Below are positions 27,501 through 36,104 of a stretch of 64,000 nucleotides of DNA, one piece after another (position 1 is the stretch's first letter; every line of letters begins with the position of its first letter). The position numbers and the translations under genes are program-made. The DNA is from Aquimarina brevivitae (lineage in GTDB: Bacteria; Bacteroidota; Bacteroidia; Flavobacteriales; Flavobacteriaceae): contig NZ_SGXE01000005.1 of NCBI RefSeq assembly GCF_004216895.1, positions 1 through 64,000 on the forward strand, in the 5' to 3' direction. The notes under the pieces are model-generated. The model did no database searches. It was not told the origin of the DNA and saw only the letters and a list, made by a program, of their open reading frames with translations.

Positions 27501-27615
27501 CTTTATTATAGGTTACTAAGTCGTTAGTATAGATTGCAGATTGTTGAGCAAAAAGGGTTGAGGGTATACTAAGTATACCTATTACAAATAGAATCAAAAA
27601 GATGAATCTGTTCAT
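24592..27615 (-). CDS. Large TPR-repeat protein
   Basis: The 1007-residue protein has a signal peptide (PSTLFAQ) and then an almost uninterrupted series of tetratricopeptide repeats (for example NNGYAYFKIQRFNEARKYL and YNIGYTYFKIKQYEQAAEAF). Such giant exported TPR proteins are common in Flavobacteria, often beside a barrel gene as here. The likely role is a periplasmic scaffold for an envelope complex; the partner is inferred to be the adjacent barrel. The sequence ends EAKTNSSIQTEQ. Confidence 0.85.
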   Translation of the reverse strand: MNRFIFLILFVIGILSIPSTLFAQQSAIYTNDLVTYNKALELYNNKQFLAAQRLFDFVRDEVSDENIKADCSYYIANCAVWLNQKNADQLMEDFVTQYPTSIKKNAAYLDVANYYFDNGNYAFARKWYDRVDQSRLSRAEQEKYNFNNGYAYFKIQRFNEARKYLNRVQNSAQYGSQSKYYLGFIAYEGDDYQEATKLFDEVRDLKEYDKNLSYFQSDMSFKSGNFQEAIDEGLKQLPTAKPTEKSELNKIIGESYFNLQEYDKAIPYLQAYQGRKGKWNNTDYYQLGYAYYKQSDYQSAIAEFNKIISGNNAVAQNAYYHLAESYLETGKKQEALNAFKNASEMDFDPKIKKDAFYNYAKLSYDIGNSYESTPTVLLAFLDQYPDSVYVEEINELLISSYITSKNYKEAMTLLETSRNFENKIIFQKVAFYRGIELFNKGEYTAAKKHFDLSLSQPRDQGYVAKATYWKAESDYLLQNFKEALIGYKEFEGLLEAETTEVFDNLYYNIGYTYFKIKQYEQAAEAFSKFAKQSSIPKEKLADTYLRIGDSYFVSSKYWPAMEAYNSAIKLDGKDADYAHYQKAISYGFVDRNEQKIKDLELFLKLYERSVYKDEALYQLGNTYVAVNKIADAIAAYNKIITTMPNSIYVPKALLKQGLIYYNGNDGARALSKFKKVVADYPGTPESIQAVSTARLIYVDLGKTNEYASWVKGLSFIDISNEDLDNTAYEAAEKQYLDGSDNAVQALEAYLEQFPNGIHQLKSHFYLAQLLVMNGQKMQSIPHYKAVIAYENTEYTEESLAKLAQIYLQDKKYEEAIPILERLEQMADQPENIVFAQSNLMKSYYSLVNYTKTLAYAQKVLANPKVQEDVKADAKLFLARAAMQTADEATAEKAYAEVRKIASGEIAAEALYYEAYFKHVKKEYKSSNASIQELAKNYSGYKLYGAKGLVLMAKNFYQLGDAYQATYILESVIKNFTAYPDVMAEAKKELQQIKSEEAKTNSSIQTEQ

Positions 27616-27863
27616 TTTATATACAAATTATAAGTAAAAAGTAAATATCGTTTCCCGCGAATGAATTTTGTGTTAAAGATAGGCTAATCTTACTTAGCAT
27701 AACGAATCATTTGGGCGATAATTATATCTAAGCTCTTAATTGTATCCATTCTTGGAAATATTTTTAGTTTTACTCTTTTTTATAACAAAAACAATTCCAA
27801 AAAATAGTGCTTATCTTAGTTTAACGCTGAAAACTTTTTACTTTTACTAAAAAATTACAACTT

Positions 27864-28547
27864 ATGTCAACTCCTGTGCTTCAATTAAAGGACGCTGCTA
27901 TATATCAAAGAGAAAACCTCATACTTTCAAATGTAAATGTAGAAGTAAATAAGGGTGACTTTGTTTACCTTATTGGAAAAACAGGTACAGGGAAAAGTAG
28001 TTTTATGAAGACCCTGTATGGAGATATCCCTTTGGTAGAGGGAACAGGAAGCATTGTAGATTTTGATTTGAGAACACTTAAGGAAAAACAAATACCGGAA
28101 TTAAGACGAAAGTTAGGTATCGTTTTCCAAGATTTTAAATTACTTAATGATCGTACCGTTAAGGGTAATTTGTTGTTTGTTTTAAAAGCAACTGGCTGGA
28201 AGGATGAAAAAGCAATGCAAAGTAAAATTGATGATGTACTGGATAAAGTTGGTATGAAAACCAAAGACTTTAAATATCCGTATCAATTATCCGGTGGCGA
28301 GCAACAGCGAATTGCCATAGCCAGAGCATTACTTAATGACCCAGAACTGATTCTGGCTGATGAACCTACAGGAAATCTAGATCCACAAACCTCCGTAGAA
28401 GTTATGGAAGTGTTACAAGACATCAATAAAAACGGAAATACCATCTTGATGGCCACCCACGATTACGCTTTACTATTAAAATATCCTTCTAAAACCCTTA
28501 AGTGCGACGGCAATAAAGTATTTGAGGTGGTGCAGCGAAAGGGGTAA
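27864..28547 (+). CDS. ftsE: Cell-division ABC ATPase FtsE
   Basis: The 227-residue protein is a complete ABC ATPase: Walker A GKTGTGKS (38-45), Q-loop FQDFKLL, signature LSGGEQQR (142-149), Walker B LILADEPTGNLD (about 162-173) and H-loop ATHD. The FQDFKLLNDRTVKGNL segment is typical of FtsE. FtsE with FtsX activates cell-wall hydrolases during division in the inner membrane. FtsX is not adjacent here, as in many Bacteroidota. LolD-type lipoprotein transporters are the main alternative. Confidence 0.82.
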   Translation: MSTPVLQLKDAAIYQRENLILSNVNVEVNKGDFVYLIGKTGTGKSSFMKTLYGDIPLVEGTGSIVDFDLRTLKEKQIPELRRKLGIVFQDFKLLNDRTVKGNLLFVLKATGWKDEKAMQSKIDDVLDKVGMKTKDFKYPYQLSGGEQQRIAIARALLNDPELILADEPTGNLDPQTSVEVMEVLQDINKNGNTILMATHDYALLLKYPSKTLKCDGNKVFEVVQRKG

Positions 28548-28558
28548 AATTATTTACT

Positions 28559-29446
28559 ATGGTATCAATCCTTATCCCGGTTTATAATTATGACATATCA
28601 CAATTGCTGGAGAAGCTAGAACAAGAGCTTGTTGGATTAGACGTTACTACTGAAATTATAATTCTTGACGATTGTTCCACAGATGAAAGGCTAAAAGCCC
28701 AAAATAAATCCAGAGCAAAGCATCATATCTATCTAGAAAATAATAGTAATCTTGGTAGAGTTGCTACTCGTCTTAAGCTTGCCAAGCAAGCTCAATTCGA
28801 ATGTCTTTTATTTTTAGACGCAGATGTACTACCTGTTTACCCTAATTTCATTTCCAAATTTTTATCCGTCAATTCCCATAAATACGACCTGATCTTTGGA
28901 GGTATTGTTTATGCTAAGGACCCACCCGAGAGTGAATACAGTTTACGATGGAATTACGGAAAACGAAGAGAAGCGAAATCGTTAGTAGAACGCATCAAAC
29001 AACCTTATGCCTCGATTATTTCGCAACATTTTTTTATTCATAAAGAAACTGCCATAACCATTTTTACTATAATGGATTTAGACCGATACGGTATGGATAT
29101 TCTTTTTACCTACTTATTGAAAGAACACAAAGTTGCTATACTGCATATTGAAAATCCTACAGAGCATTTAGGACTCGAAAAAAACAGGGATTACCTGGTA
29201 AAAACAAAGCGTGGCCTACGAACTACCTATGAATTGGAAACAAAGGGATTCATCCCTAAAAATTATCGCCCAATACAACAAAAAAGCAATCTTATTAGCA
29301 CCTTATTTCTTGCCAAACCGTTGTTATATTTTATTTCGAAGTATAATACTGTGATGGCTGACCGCTTATGCTCCAAAAATCCTAACTTATTAATTTTTGA
29401 TCTTTATAAGCTTTATCATTATTTACAACTGAAAAGCAACTCTTAA
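28559..29446 (+). CDS. Family 2 glycosyltransferase
   Basis: The 295-residue protein has an N-terminal GT-A fold: VSILIPVYNYDIS, the acidic pair DDCSTD, and FLDADVLPVY carrying a DxD metal-binding motif. It should transfer a sugar from a nucleotide donor in the cytoplasm, probably to a lipid-linked or surface glycan given the neighbouring genes. Donor and acceptor are unknown. It follows ftsE by 11 bases, so the two may be co-transcribed. It ends one base before the convergent FdtA-like gene. Confidence 0.85.
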   Translation: MVSILIPVYNYDISQLLEKLEQELVGLDVTTEIIILDDCSTDERLKAQNKSRAKHHIYLENNSNLGRVATRLKLAKQAQFECLLFLDADVLPVYPNFISKFLSVNSHKYDLIFGGIVYAKDPPESEYSLRWNYGKRREAKSLVERIKQPYASIISQHFFIHKETAITIFTIMDLDRYGMDILFTYLLKEHKVAILHIENPTEHLGLEKNRDYLVKTKRGLRTTYELETKGFIPKNYRPIQQKSNLISTLFLAKPLLYFISKYNTVMADRLCSKNPNLLIFDLYKLYHYLQLKSNS

Positions 29447-29854
29447 TTACTGAAGTTTTAAAAACTGATCAAAATCGCGTATATAATCAGATTCCTTATA
29501 ATTATTTGATGCTAATACCAAACACACCGAACCTGAAGCAAAATTCTCTAATTCTCTCCATATCCCAGGAACAATTAACAATCCTTTGTCTGGTTTGTTT
29601 AAAAACACCCTTTTTTGCTGAATTCCGTCATGCAGCATTACATCAAAGCTTCCGCTAACCGGGATTAAAAACTGGTATAACTCCTTATGCGCATGACCGC
29701 CTCTTACAGCATCACTGGGTACATCATATAAATAATAAACCCTTTTCGTCTCGAATGGCAAAAAACCATTTTCTAAGATTCCAATATTCCCTTCAGGGTT
29801 GATCACCTTTGGAATTTCAATAATTTTACAATCTTCTACTCTTGAATTTAGCAT
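29447..29854 (-). CDS. WxcM/FdtA-type sugar 3,4-ketoisomerase
   Basis: The 135-residue cupin-fold protein carries the family motif RGGHAHKELYQFLIPVSG (about residues 51-68), with His54 and His56 as the likely catalytic pair. FdtA-type enzymes convert dTDP-4-keto-6-deoxyglucose to the 3-keto isomer. The DegT aminotransferase at 32245 in the same cluster would then aminate C3 to give a 3-amino-3,6-dideoxyhexose. Direct FdtA versus QdtA or Tyl1a isomer specificity cannot be read from the sequence. Confidence 0.85.
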   Translation of the reverse strand: MLNSRVEDCKIIEIPKVINPEGNIGILENGFLPFETKRVYYLYDVPSDAVRGGHAHKELYQFLIPVSGSFDVMLHDGIQQKRVFLNKPDKGLLIVPGIWRELENFASGSVCLVLASNNYKESDYIRDFDQFLKLQ

Positions 29855-29855
29855 C

Positions 29856-30950
29856 TTAATACCTAACCAATATATTTTTCCAATATTCTATGATACGCTC
29901 TTTCGAAAATATCTTTATGCTTTGTTTTGTCCCCTCTTTGCAAGTATAATAAAAATCTTTATCTAAAATCATTTTATTCATCGCAGATGCAAACTCCTGG
30001 TGTGTTTTATTTTTTACTAAAATGCCATTTCTACCGGTTTGAATAAGCTCTGCTGGACCAGAATTGCAATCTACAGAAACTATGGGTGTTCCAACAGCCA
30101 TTGATTCTACTAGCACCATTGGAAAACCTTCATAGTTACTGGTCAGTGTGGTAAAAAGAGCATGTTTTACCAAAGCAAACGGGTTCGCCGCAAAGGGCTT
30201 AAATAGAATCCAATTCTCAAGCTCTAGCTCCTTGACATTTTGTTTAAGTCGTTCTTTATCTGGCCCATCCCCTACTATCAAAAGTGATACCCCTAAAGCT
30301 TTCAAATCTGACTTGGCATAACTTTGTAATAAGAAAGAATAATCCTTGGATTCATCTACAATTCTACCATATGAAATAATATACGGAACATCAGGAATAT
30401 TATCTACTGCATTACTGAGCCTTTCATACTGAGCAAGATCGTGTGCATTATATATACATTGACAATTATCCAAACCATAGGTAGTGCTGAATTTTTCTAC
30501 AATAGCCTTAGAAACACCGACAAGTTGATACGCGTTTTGATACAAAAATCGCGTAAGCCATTTGTATTTAGGAAAGTATAGCCTAAAATTATAATTATGA
30601 ATCATAAAAATGGTACGAGCACCATTAAAAACCAGCGTATTCATAAACACTTGTTTTAGCGAACTCTTACGACTTCGGGTTTCTATGATATAGTTATAAT
30701 CTCCTGCCTTTATTAGTTTTCGTAAGCGAAATAAGCGTGTTATTTTATTCCAATACCATTTTGTTTTCCCTTTAAGAAAAAGCAATTCTCCTTTATAACT
30801 ATAAGCTACCGTATCGAACTCGCTAATAATAGTTACCGAATAACCATGATCCACGAGCATTTCTGATAAAATGGCACTAGAACGTTCTGCTCCACCAATA
30901 CCCAGGGATGCAACAATAATGGCTACCGAAACTTTTTTATGCTCCTTCAT
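29856..30950 (-). CDS. Family 4 (GT-B) glycosyltransferase
   Basis: The 364-residue protein has a GT-B fold. N-terminal GIGGAERSSAILSEML binds the acceptor side. The C-terminal YEGFPMVLVESMAVGTPIV holds the EX7E catalytic pattern and is followed by GPAELIQTGRNGILV for nucleotide-sugar binding. It likely adds a sugar to a growing surface polysaccharide or lipid-linked repeat. Its start overlaps the end of the flippase gene by 14 bases, implying a shared minus-strand transcript of about 33.4 to 29.4 kb. Confidence 0.87.
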   Translation of the reverse strand: MKEHKKVSVAIIVASLGIGGAERSSAILSEMLVDHGYSVTIISEFDTVAYSYKGELLFLKGKTKWYWNKITRLFRLRKLIKAGDYNYIIETRSRKSSLKQVFMNTLVFNGARTIFMIHNYNFRLYFPKYKWLTRFLYQNAYQLVGVSKAIVEKFSTTYGLDNCQCIYNAHDLAQYERLSNAVDNIPDVPYIISYGRIVDESKDYSFLLQSYAKSDLKALGVSLLIVGDGPDKERLKQNVKELELENWILFKPFAANPFALVKHALFTTLTSNYEGFPMVLVESMAVGTPIVSVDCNSGPAELIQTGRNGILVKNKTHQEFASAMNKMILDKDFYYTCKEGTKQSIKIFSKERIIEYWKNILVRY

Positions 30951-32244
30951 TGTAATATGCTTTTGAGGTGAAGAGCTCTTTACGTAAAAGAAAAATTATA
31001 AGAATTAAATACATTGCATAATTACAAAAATGAGCTATTGAAGCTCCAACAAAACCTTGATCTGCGATAAAATAAACACTTAATATGTATAAACTTAGAA
31101 TAGAGCCTAATTCCGTTACTGTATAATACCAAAGCATGCGCTTTGCTACAAATTGTGTGGCTAATACCATAGCAAATATCCTTAACAAATCCCCTACTAT
31201 AAACCACTTAAACAACGGTAACATTGCCAAAAAATCTTTTGAAAAAAGTAGTCTTACCAGATGATGTCGTAACAGATATATCAAAATAAATGCACCGATA
31301 AAAATAGGAATGATAATTTTATAAAAACCAAAAATATGTCTTCTAAAATCCATCGCTTTGGTAACCACTGCTAGTTTGGGTAGTAGATATAATGTGATAA
31401 GTGACGTTAAAAATGCCATATAGTTTCCACTGATACGCAGCATAGCTTCATAATACCCGGCTTGCTTTACCCCATCTACCGTAATGATATAATTTCGAAT
31501 AGCTATCATTAATAGCGGCACAAAAATTGCCGATAATAATGCCATATAGGAATAGCCACCTAGCTTCTTTAAAAACTGAAAAGAAAAACTCCCCCAATGA
31601 AAGAATCTCACTATTTTCAATTTGAAAATAAGTATAAATCCGGTAAACAAAAATGAAAGTATAGGAGTTAGAAGCACCGCAAAAAAGGCACCTTTTAATT
31701 TGTAATGTACAACTAAAAACAGCATAACACCAAGGCTCAGGATACTAACGATGATATTTATACTCAAATAAATTTTATATTTCCTGTAGCCATTAATAAT
31801 GGCTGTAGCCACTATGTTCAGCGCATATAATGGTGTCGCTACTGCCAGTACTTCAAAAATTAAATCATATTCAGTTAAGCCGCCAAACACTAACTTATTC
31901 CAATAATTGGCACCAAAATATAGGATTGGAGCAAGCAGAAATGCTATTAATAGTACGATAATCAAACTGGTTACCATGATTTTGGATAACGCTTCACTTC
32001 GTTTTTCGTGTTCAGCGACATATTTAACCAGACCATTATACAATCCCAATGCACTTAAGGATTGCAATGAGTTCATAAAATTTTTCAGATTACCCATCAA
32101 CGCCATACCCTCAGCGCCCAAAAAAATAGCAATAATTTTAGCATTTAAAATTCCCGCCACAGCCCTTATTAATACAGCAACTGAGTTAAAGGCCCCAACT
32201 TTAAGCAACATATTACGTCGTATTTGTTTTAGTGGAATTTTCAC
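30937..32244 (-). CDS. Wzx-like lipid-linked oligosaccharide flippase
   Basis: The 435-residue protein has around 12 transmembrane segments and the polysaccharide-export (MOP) family pattern, including an N-terminal GILNAKIIAIFLGAEGMALM and a basic loop between helices. It should flip undecaprenyl-linked oligosaccharide across the inner membrane. It lies next to glycosyltransferases and the FdtA/FdtB sugar genes, consistent with O-antigen or exopolysaccharide assembly. No Wzy polymerase is recognised in the window. Confidence 0.83.
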   Translation of the reverse strand: MKIPLKQIRRNMLLKVGAFNSVAVLIRAVAGILNAKIIAIFLGAEGMALMGNLKNFMNSLQSLSALGLYNGLVKYVAEHEKRSEALSKIMVTSLIIVLLIAFLLAPILYFGANYWNKLVFGGLTEYDLIFEVLAVATPLYALNIVATAIINGYRKYKIYLSINIIVSILSLGVMLFLVVHYKLKGAFFAVLLTPILSFLFTGFILIFKLKIVRFFHWGSFSFQFLKKLGGYSYMALLSAIFVPLLMIAIRNYIITVDGVKQAGYYEAMLRISGNYMAFLTSLITLYLLPKLAVVTKAMDFRRHIFGFYKIIIPIFIGAFILIYLLRHHLVRLLFSKDFLAMLPLFKWFIVGDLLRIFAMVLATQFVAKRMLWYYTVTELGSILSLYILSVYFIADQGFVGASIAHFCNYAMYLILIIFLLRKELFTSKAYYNEGA

Positions 32245-33360
32245 CTAAAATGAATTCAAAATAGTAATAATTCGATCAACCTCAGTATCCTCTAAGCAAG
32301 GGTGCAAAGGAATACTTACCACTTCATTATGCATACGTTCCGTCAGTGGTAGTTCAAGATCCTTATAAGCTTCTAGCCCTTTTTGCTGATGAGGAGGTTT
32401 GGGATAATGAAGCCCGTGTCCTATTCCATTACTATCCAGGTGTTTCAACAACGCTGCTCGATTTGCAGTTCTTACTACAAAAAGGTGAAAGACGTGATTA
32501 GCAGAACCATCCCAATAGGGCAATTGTAGTTTTGGATTGGTAATCTCATAAAGATATCGTTTTGCAATTGTTCTTCGGCGCTCATTTTCTTCATCCAGAT
32601 ATTTCAATTTTTCAATCAAAATTGCAGCCTGGATTTCATCTAATCTAGAATTGACCCCCAAAAGTTCGGTATTGTATTTGGTAACTGAACCATAGTTTCC
32701 CAGTTGACGAACTATAGACGCTAATTTAGTATCATTAGTGGTTACTGCACCTCCATCACCCAAGCAACCTAGATTTTTGGTAGGATAAAAACTAAAAGCC
32801 GCGGCATTAGAAAGGTTGCCTGCTTTTTTAGCATGTTTCATTGCTCCGTGTGCCTGAGCGGCATCAGCTATTACCAAAACATCGTGCGTTTCGGCCAGTT
32901 CCCTAATTTCTTCCATTGGGGCTAATTGACCATATAGATGCGTTACCAAAATAGCACGTACTTCTGTTGTTAGTTTCGAAGCAATAGCAGCAGCGTTTAA
33001 ATTAAATGTTTTTTCTTCAGGTTCCACGAAAACCGGAATCAAGTCTGCATTCAGAACCGCCAAAATTGTGGCAATAAACGTATTGGCTGCAACGATGACC
33101 TTATCCCCTTTACGTAACCTTCCTAGTGCAATATATCCTTTTAATATAAGTAATAGGGCATCATGGCCATTCCCAACTCCAACGCAATGCGTAACGCCAC
33201 AATAAGAAGCAAAGGCAGATTCAAAATGAGCTACTCTAGGACCATTGATGTAGGTGCCTGACTGCGCAACATTGGCTAAGACAGCAGCAAGTTGTGCTTC
33301 ATATGTTTTATTAATTTCCTTTAAATCTAAAAAAGGAATATATCGATCGTGATTTGACAT
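32245..33360 (-). CDS. DegT/DnrJ/EryC1 sugar aminotransferase (FdtB-like)
   Basis: The 371-residue protein is a PLP-dependent fold-type I aminotransferase. It has the VGVGNGHDALLLIL cofactor loop, VIADAAQAHGA with the conserved Asp, and the Schiff-base Lys195 in FSFYPTKNLGCLGDGGAV. FdtB-type enzymes aminate C3 of a dTDP-keto-sugar, the step after the FdtA-like isomerase in this cluster. ATG 33360 gives MSNHDRYIPFLDL; an ATG at 33375 is also possible. The stop abuts the flippase start. Confidence 0.88.
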   Translation of the reverse strand: MSNHDRYIPFLDLKEINKTYEAQLAAVLANVAQSGTYINGPRVAHFESAFASYCGVTHCVGVGNGHDALLLILKGYIALGRLRKGDKVIVAANTFIATILAVLNADLIPVFVEPEEKTFNLNAAAIASKLTTEVRAILVTHLYGQLAPMEEIRELAETHDVLVIADAAQAHGAMKHAKKAGNLSNAAAFSFYPTKNLGCLGDGGAVTTNDTKLASIVRQLGNYGSVTKYNTELLGVNSRLDEIQAAILIEKLKYLDEENERRRTIAKRYLYEITNPKLQLPYWDGSANHVFHLFVVRTANRAALLKHLDSNGIGHGLHYPKPPHQQKGLEAYKDLELPLTERMHNEVVSIPLHPCLEDTEVDRIITILNSF

Positions 33361-33510
33361 AACAAGGTTATCCAACAGAAGGTACTCAATACTAATTTGT
33401 TATTCCCTATTAATAAAATACCTTTACGGCAAAGATATTTTTTTTAATACATATATAGCAGCATTACCTAAAATAGTCATAGTTTATTAAAAAAGATCGT
33501 TAACTAGCGC

Positions 33511-34662
33511 ATGAAAGTACTTTTAGTAGGCGAATATAGCCGGTTTCATAATTCATTAAAAGAAGGTCTTTTGCACCATAATTGCGAAGTCACTATTGTG
33601 GGCCACGGCGATTCTTTCAAAAATTTTCCTGTAGATTTTAATATAGACGCTAAGGTTTTAAAAGGTAATGGTATCCTAAGTATACTCAGAAAAGTTATTC
33701 ATAAACTTTCGCGCTTCGATATAGCATCGTTAGAAACTTACCTTAGGTTTAATCAAATAAAAAAACAACTTTCGGGATTTGATATCGTTCAATTCATTAA
33801 TGAAACCCCCTTGAATATCTCACTTAAGGTAGAAAAAAACATACTTCGCTATCTCTTACAACATAACCAAAAAGCTTTTTTAGTCAGCTGTTCTGACGAT
33901 TATGTATTCATCAATTTTTTAATGACTGATGTATTGCCTTACAGTACCATGACCCCTTATTTACAAAACAAAAAGCTTATTAAAAGGTATCAACATACCC
34001 TTAGGTATGTCACACAAGCTCAAAAAAATGCACATTCCTTAATGTTTGAACACATCCTTGGAGTTATCCCTGCGAGTGTAGAATACCAACTTGCCTATGC
34101 AAAGCACCCCAAGGTATTACCCATGATTCCTTATCCTATAAATATTGATAAGATTAGTTATCAACCCATACAAATTGATGATAGGATTTTAATTTTTCAC
34201 GGCATTAACAAGGTCAATTATTACAAAAAGGGAAATAACTATTTTGAAAAAGCCTTGGCGATTATCAAAGCTAAATACAACCATAAAATAGAAATCATAA
34301 CCACCGAAAGCCTGCCCTACCAGGAATACATTGCGCAGCTCCAAAAAGCCCATATTGTACTCGATCAAGTATTTGCACACGATCAAGGGTTTAATGCCTT
34401 AGAGGCTATGGCTATGGGCAAGGTGGTTTTTACAGGCGCGGGCGATGCTTTTCAACAGCACTACAATCTTAAAGAACAAGTGGTGATCCCAACACAGCCC
34501 GATGTAGATGCTATTGCTAACCAGCTTGAAGCGCTAATTCTACAACCTGAGCGGGCACAAAAAATAGGAGAAAACGCGAGAGCGTTTGTGGAACAACACC
34601 ACGATTATAAAAAAGTCGCAGCACAATATCTTGACTGCTGGCATTCCGTTAATAAGTATTAA
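33511..34662 (+). CDS. Glycosyltransferase (GT-B type)
   Basis: The 383-residue protein starts MKVLLVGEYSRFHNSLKEGL, a nucleotide-binding strand and acceptor loop of GT-B glycosyltransferases. It ends in FNALEAMAMGKVVFTGAGDAF, the GT4-like EX(7)E region. Substrates are unknown. It is divergent from the aminotransferase gene across about 150 bases that probably contain both promoters. Its last 4 bases overlap the convergent acetyltransferase-like gene. Confidence 0.8.
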   Translation: MKVLLVGEYSRFHNSLKEGLLHHNCEVTIVGHGDSFKNFPVDFNIDAKVLKGNGILSILRKVIHKLSRFDIASLETYLRFNQIKKQLSGFDIVQFINETPLNISLKVEKNILRYLLQHNQKAFLVSCSDDYVFINFLMTDVLPYSTMTPYLQNKKLIKRYQHTLRYVTQAQKNAHSLMFEHILGVIPASVEYQLAYAKHPKVLPMIPYPINIDKISYQPIQIDDRILIFHGINKVNYYKKGNNYFEKALAIIKAKYNHKIEIITTESLPYQEYIAQLQKAHIVLDQVFAHDQGFNALEAMAMGKVVFTGAGDAFQQHYNLKEQVVIPTQPDVDAIANQLEALILQPERAQKIGENARAFVEQHHDYKKVAAQYLDCWHSVNKY

Positions 34663-35588
34663 ACTTTGAGTTCATAAAAATCTTGAGTATAAATAGCGCA
34701 GCCTAATTCCTCCTTTTGTTTTAGTAATCCCATATTGCCTTCCGTTACTGTGCCCATATCAAAGTAACGATACCCTAAATCCTTGTATTTTTCAATTAAG
34801 GTGATGAATAAATAATCTAAGGCTCTATGCTTTTCTCCCAAAGCTGTGGTTGCTCCATATTGTGATTTGACAACGGTATCGGTTTCAAAAGTGGTGATGC
34901 CTGCCAATAGCTTGTCATCCAACCAAATCTCGTATTGTTTGATATTCTTAGGAAATTTTGAACGCAAACAATTCATTTCAGCTACAGTATGTACAGGATG
35001 TACCTGATGTTTTTCCTGAAGTCTGGGAATAAGTACCTCATTCCAAAATGGGGTTACATCTGGTGTTTCCAAAACTGTAAATCCTAACTCCTGTCGTTTT
35101 CTAAAATGCTTTACTTTACTTTTATGAATTTTCAGCTCATTGCGATAATCTATAGCCAGATTGAGATCTCTTCGAAATAGTTGACCACCCTTATCAATAA
35201 TTTCAAAATATAACTCATTAGCCGGTTGTTGATGATAAAACAGCGGAATAGCTTTAACCTCTAATTTTTTAAAACCTTTACCTTTAAGATATGTACACAA
35301 CTGCTGAAAGATATCTCGAACGGTTTTACCTCCACAATCGTGCAATACCAATCCACCATAGGTCAATCCCTGGTGAGAATAAAGCGTATCCCCTACTCGA
35401 TTAGCAGGCAAAACTGCCCGTAATTGCTCTTTATGAAAAAATAATAAGGAGTGATCTTCAAATCGATCGGAGTGATATTCCATAAAATCTCTATGGAATA
35501 AAAAGGTTCCATTTTTGGCATCAGCTACAAAACTGTTCCATTGTTCATAATGCGCTGGAGTATATTTTTGGACAGAATACAACTTCAA
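34659..35588 (-). CDS. GNAT/FemAB-like acyltransferase
   Basis: The 309-residue protein has two GNAT-like halves: an N-terminal FLFHRDFMEYHSDRFEDHSL and a C-terminal IWLDDKLLAGITTFETDTVVKSQYGATT, with RYFDMGTVTEGNMGLLKQKEELG closing the fold. This arrangement fits FemAB-type or GNAT acyltransferases acting on envelope precursors. It may acylate the amino sugar made by the FdtA/FdtB pair, but this is an inference from location only. Confidence 0.72.
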   Translation of the reverse strand: MKLYSVQKYTPAHYEQWNSFVADAKNGTFLFHRDFMEYHSDRFEDHSLLFFHKEQLRAVLPANRVGDTLYSHQGLTYGGLVLHDCGGKTVRDIFQQLCTYLKGKGFKKLEVKAIPLFYHQQPANELYFEIIDKGGQLFRRDLNLAIDYRNELKIHKSKVKHFRKRQELGFTVLETPDVTPFWNEVLIPRLQEKHQVHPVHTVAEMNCLRSKFPKNIKQYEIWLDDKLLAGITTFETDTVVKSQYGATTALGEKHRALDYLFITLIEKYKDLGYRYFDMGTVTEGNMGLLKQKEELGCAIYTQDFYELKV

Positions 35589-35636
35589 ACTATTGCTTTA
35601 TCAAGGAAAAATAGTAAATATTATTGGGAGAAGCCA

Positions 35637-35873
35637 CTAATATTGTTTTTTGACAAATAAATAATAGGCGTTTATAAAAGTAATCGCCACATTAGTCACG
35701 ATAATTGGCCAAGACCAATTAAGTAAAACCCCGTAAATTACAAACGTAATACATCCTAAAGAATTGATCATTCTTAGCTTACGGATATTACGCATTAAAA
35801 AAGATAACAGCACCAAAAAAGAAGCCAAGTATCCTATACCCTCCACTATTAAATTTTCACTAAAATTCATCAA
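35637..35873 (-). CDS. YgjV family small membrane protein
   Basis: The 78-residue protein has three transmembrane segments (about 10-26, 33-53, 56-72) and the SFLMRNIRKLRMINSLGCI motif of the YgjV/PQ-loop-like family. Function is unknown. Homologues are sometimes mislabelled as uroporphyrinogen decarboxylase. The start is uncertain between the two adjacent methionines. It lies 48 bases upstream of the acyltransferase gene and probably shares its transcript. Confidence 0.78.
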   Translation of the reverse strand: MMNFSENLIVEGIGYLASFLVLLSFLMRNIRKLRMINSLGCITFVIYGVLLNWSWPIIVTNVAITFINAYYLFVKKQY

Positions 35874-36016
35874 AAAAGTGTTTTTTGTCGATAATTATTG
35901 TTTTTTACCGATATTTTAAAGGATTATACAAGTGAAGTTCAACTTAGGAGCTTATATTTGTATCATATTTGTTTTCAAATAGTTAAATAATTAAAGAGTT
36001 AGCCCTTCAAAATTAT

Positions 36017-36038
36017 TTTTACCCCAATTTTACCCCAA
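36017..36038. repeat. 11-bp tandem direct repeat
   Basis: TTTTACCCCAA occurs twice with no spacing (36017-36027 and 36028-36038), just downstream of the typA terminator. It could be coincidental low-complexity or the scar of an integrated element. No integrase or tRNA is nearby. Confidence 0.4.
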
Positions 36039-36050
36039 AATATCGAAAAA

Positions 36051-36073
36051 AATCCCGGCCAAAAGCCGGGATT
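36051..36073 (-). terminator. Rho-independent terminator of typA
   Basis: A perfect 9-bp stem AATCCCGGC/GCCGGGATT with a CAAAA loop is followed on the minus strand by a run of seven T. It lies 32 bases beyond the typA stop. Confidence 0.9.
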
Positions 36074-36104
36074 TTTAATTTTAAATCAAGCGATTACCTT
36101 TACA

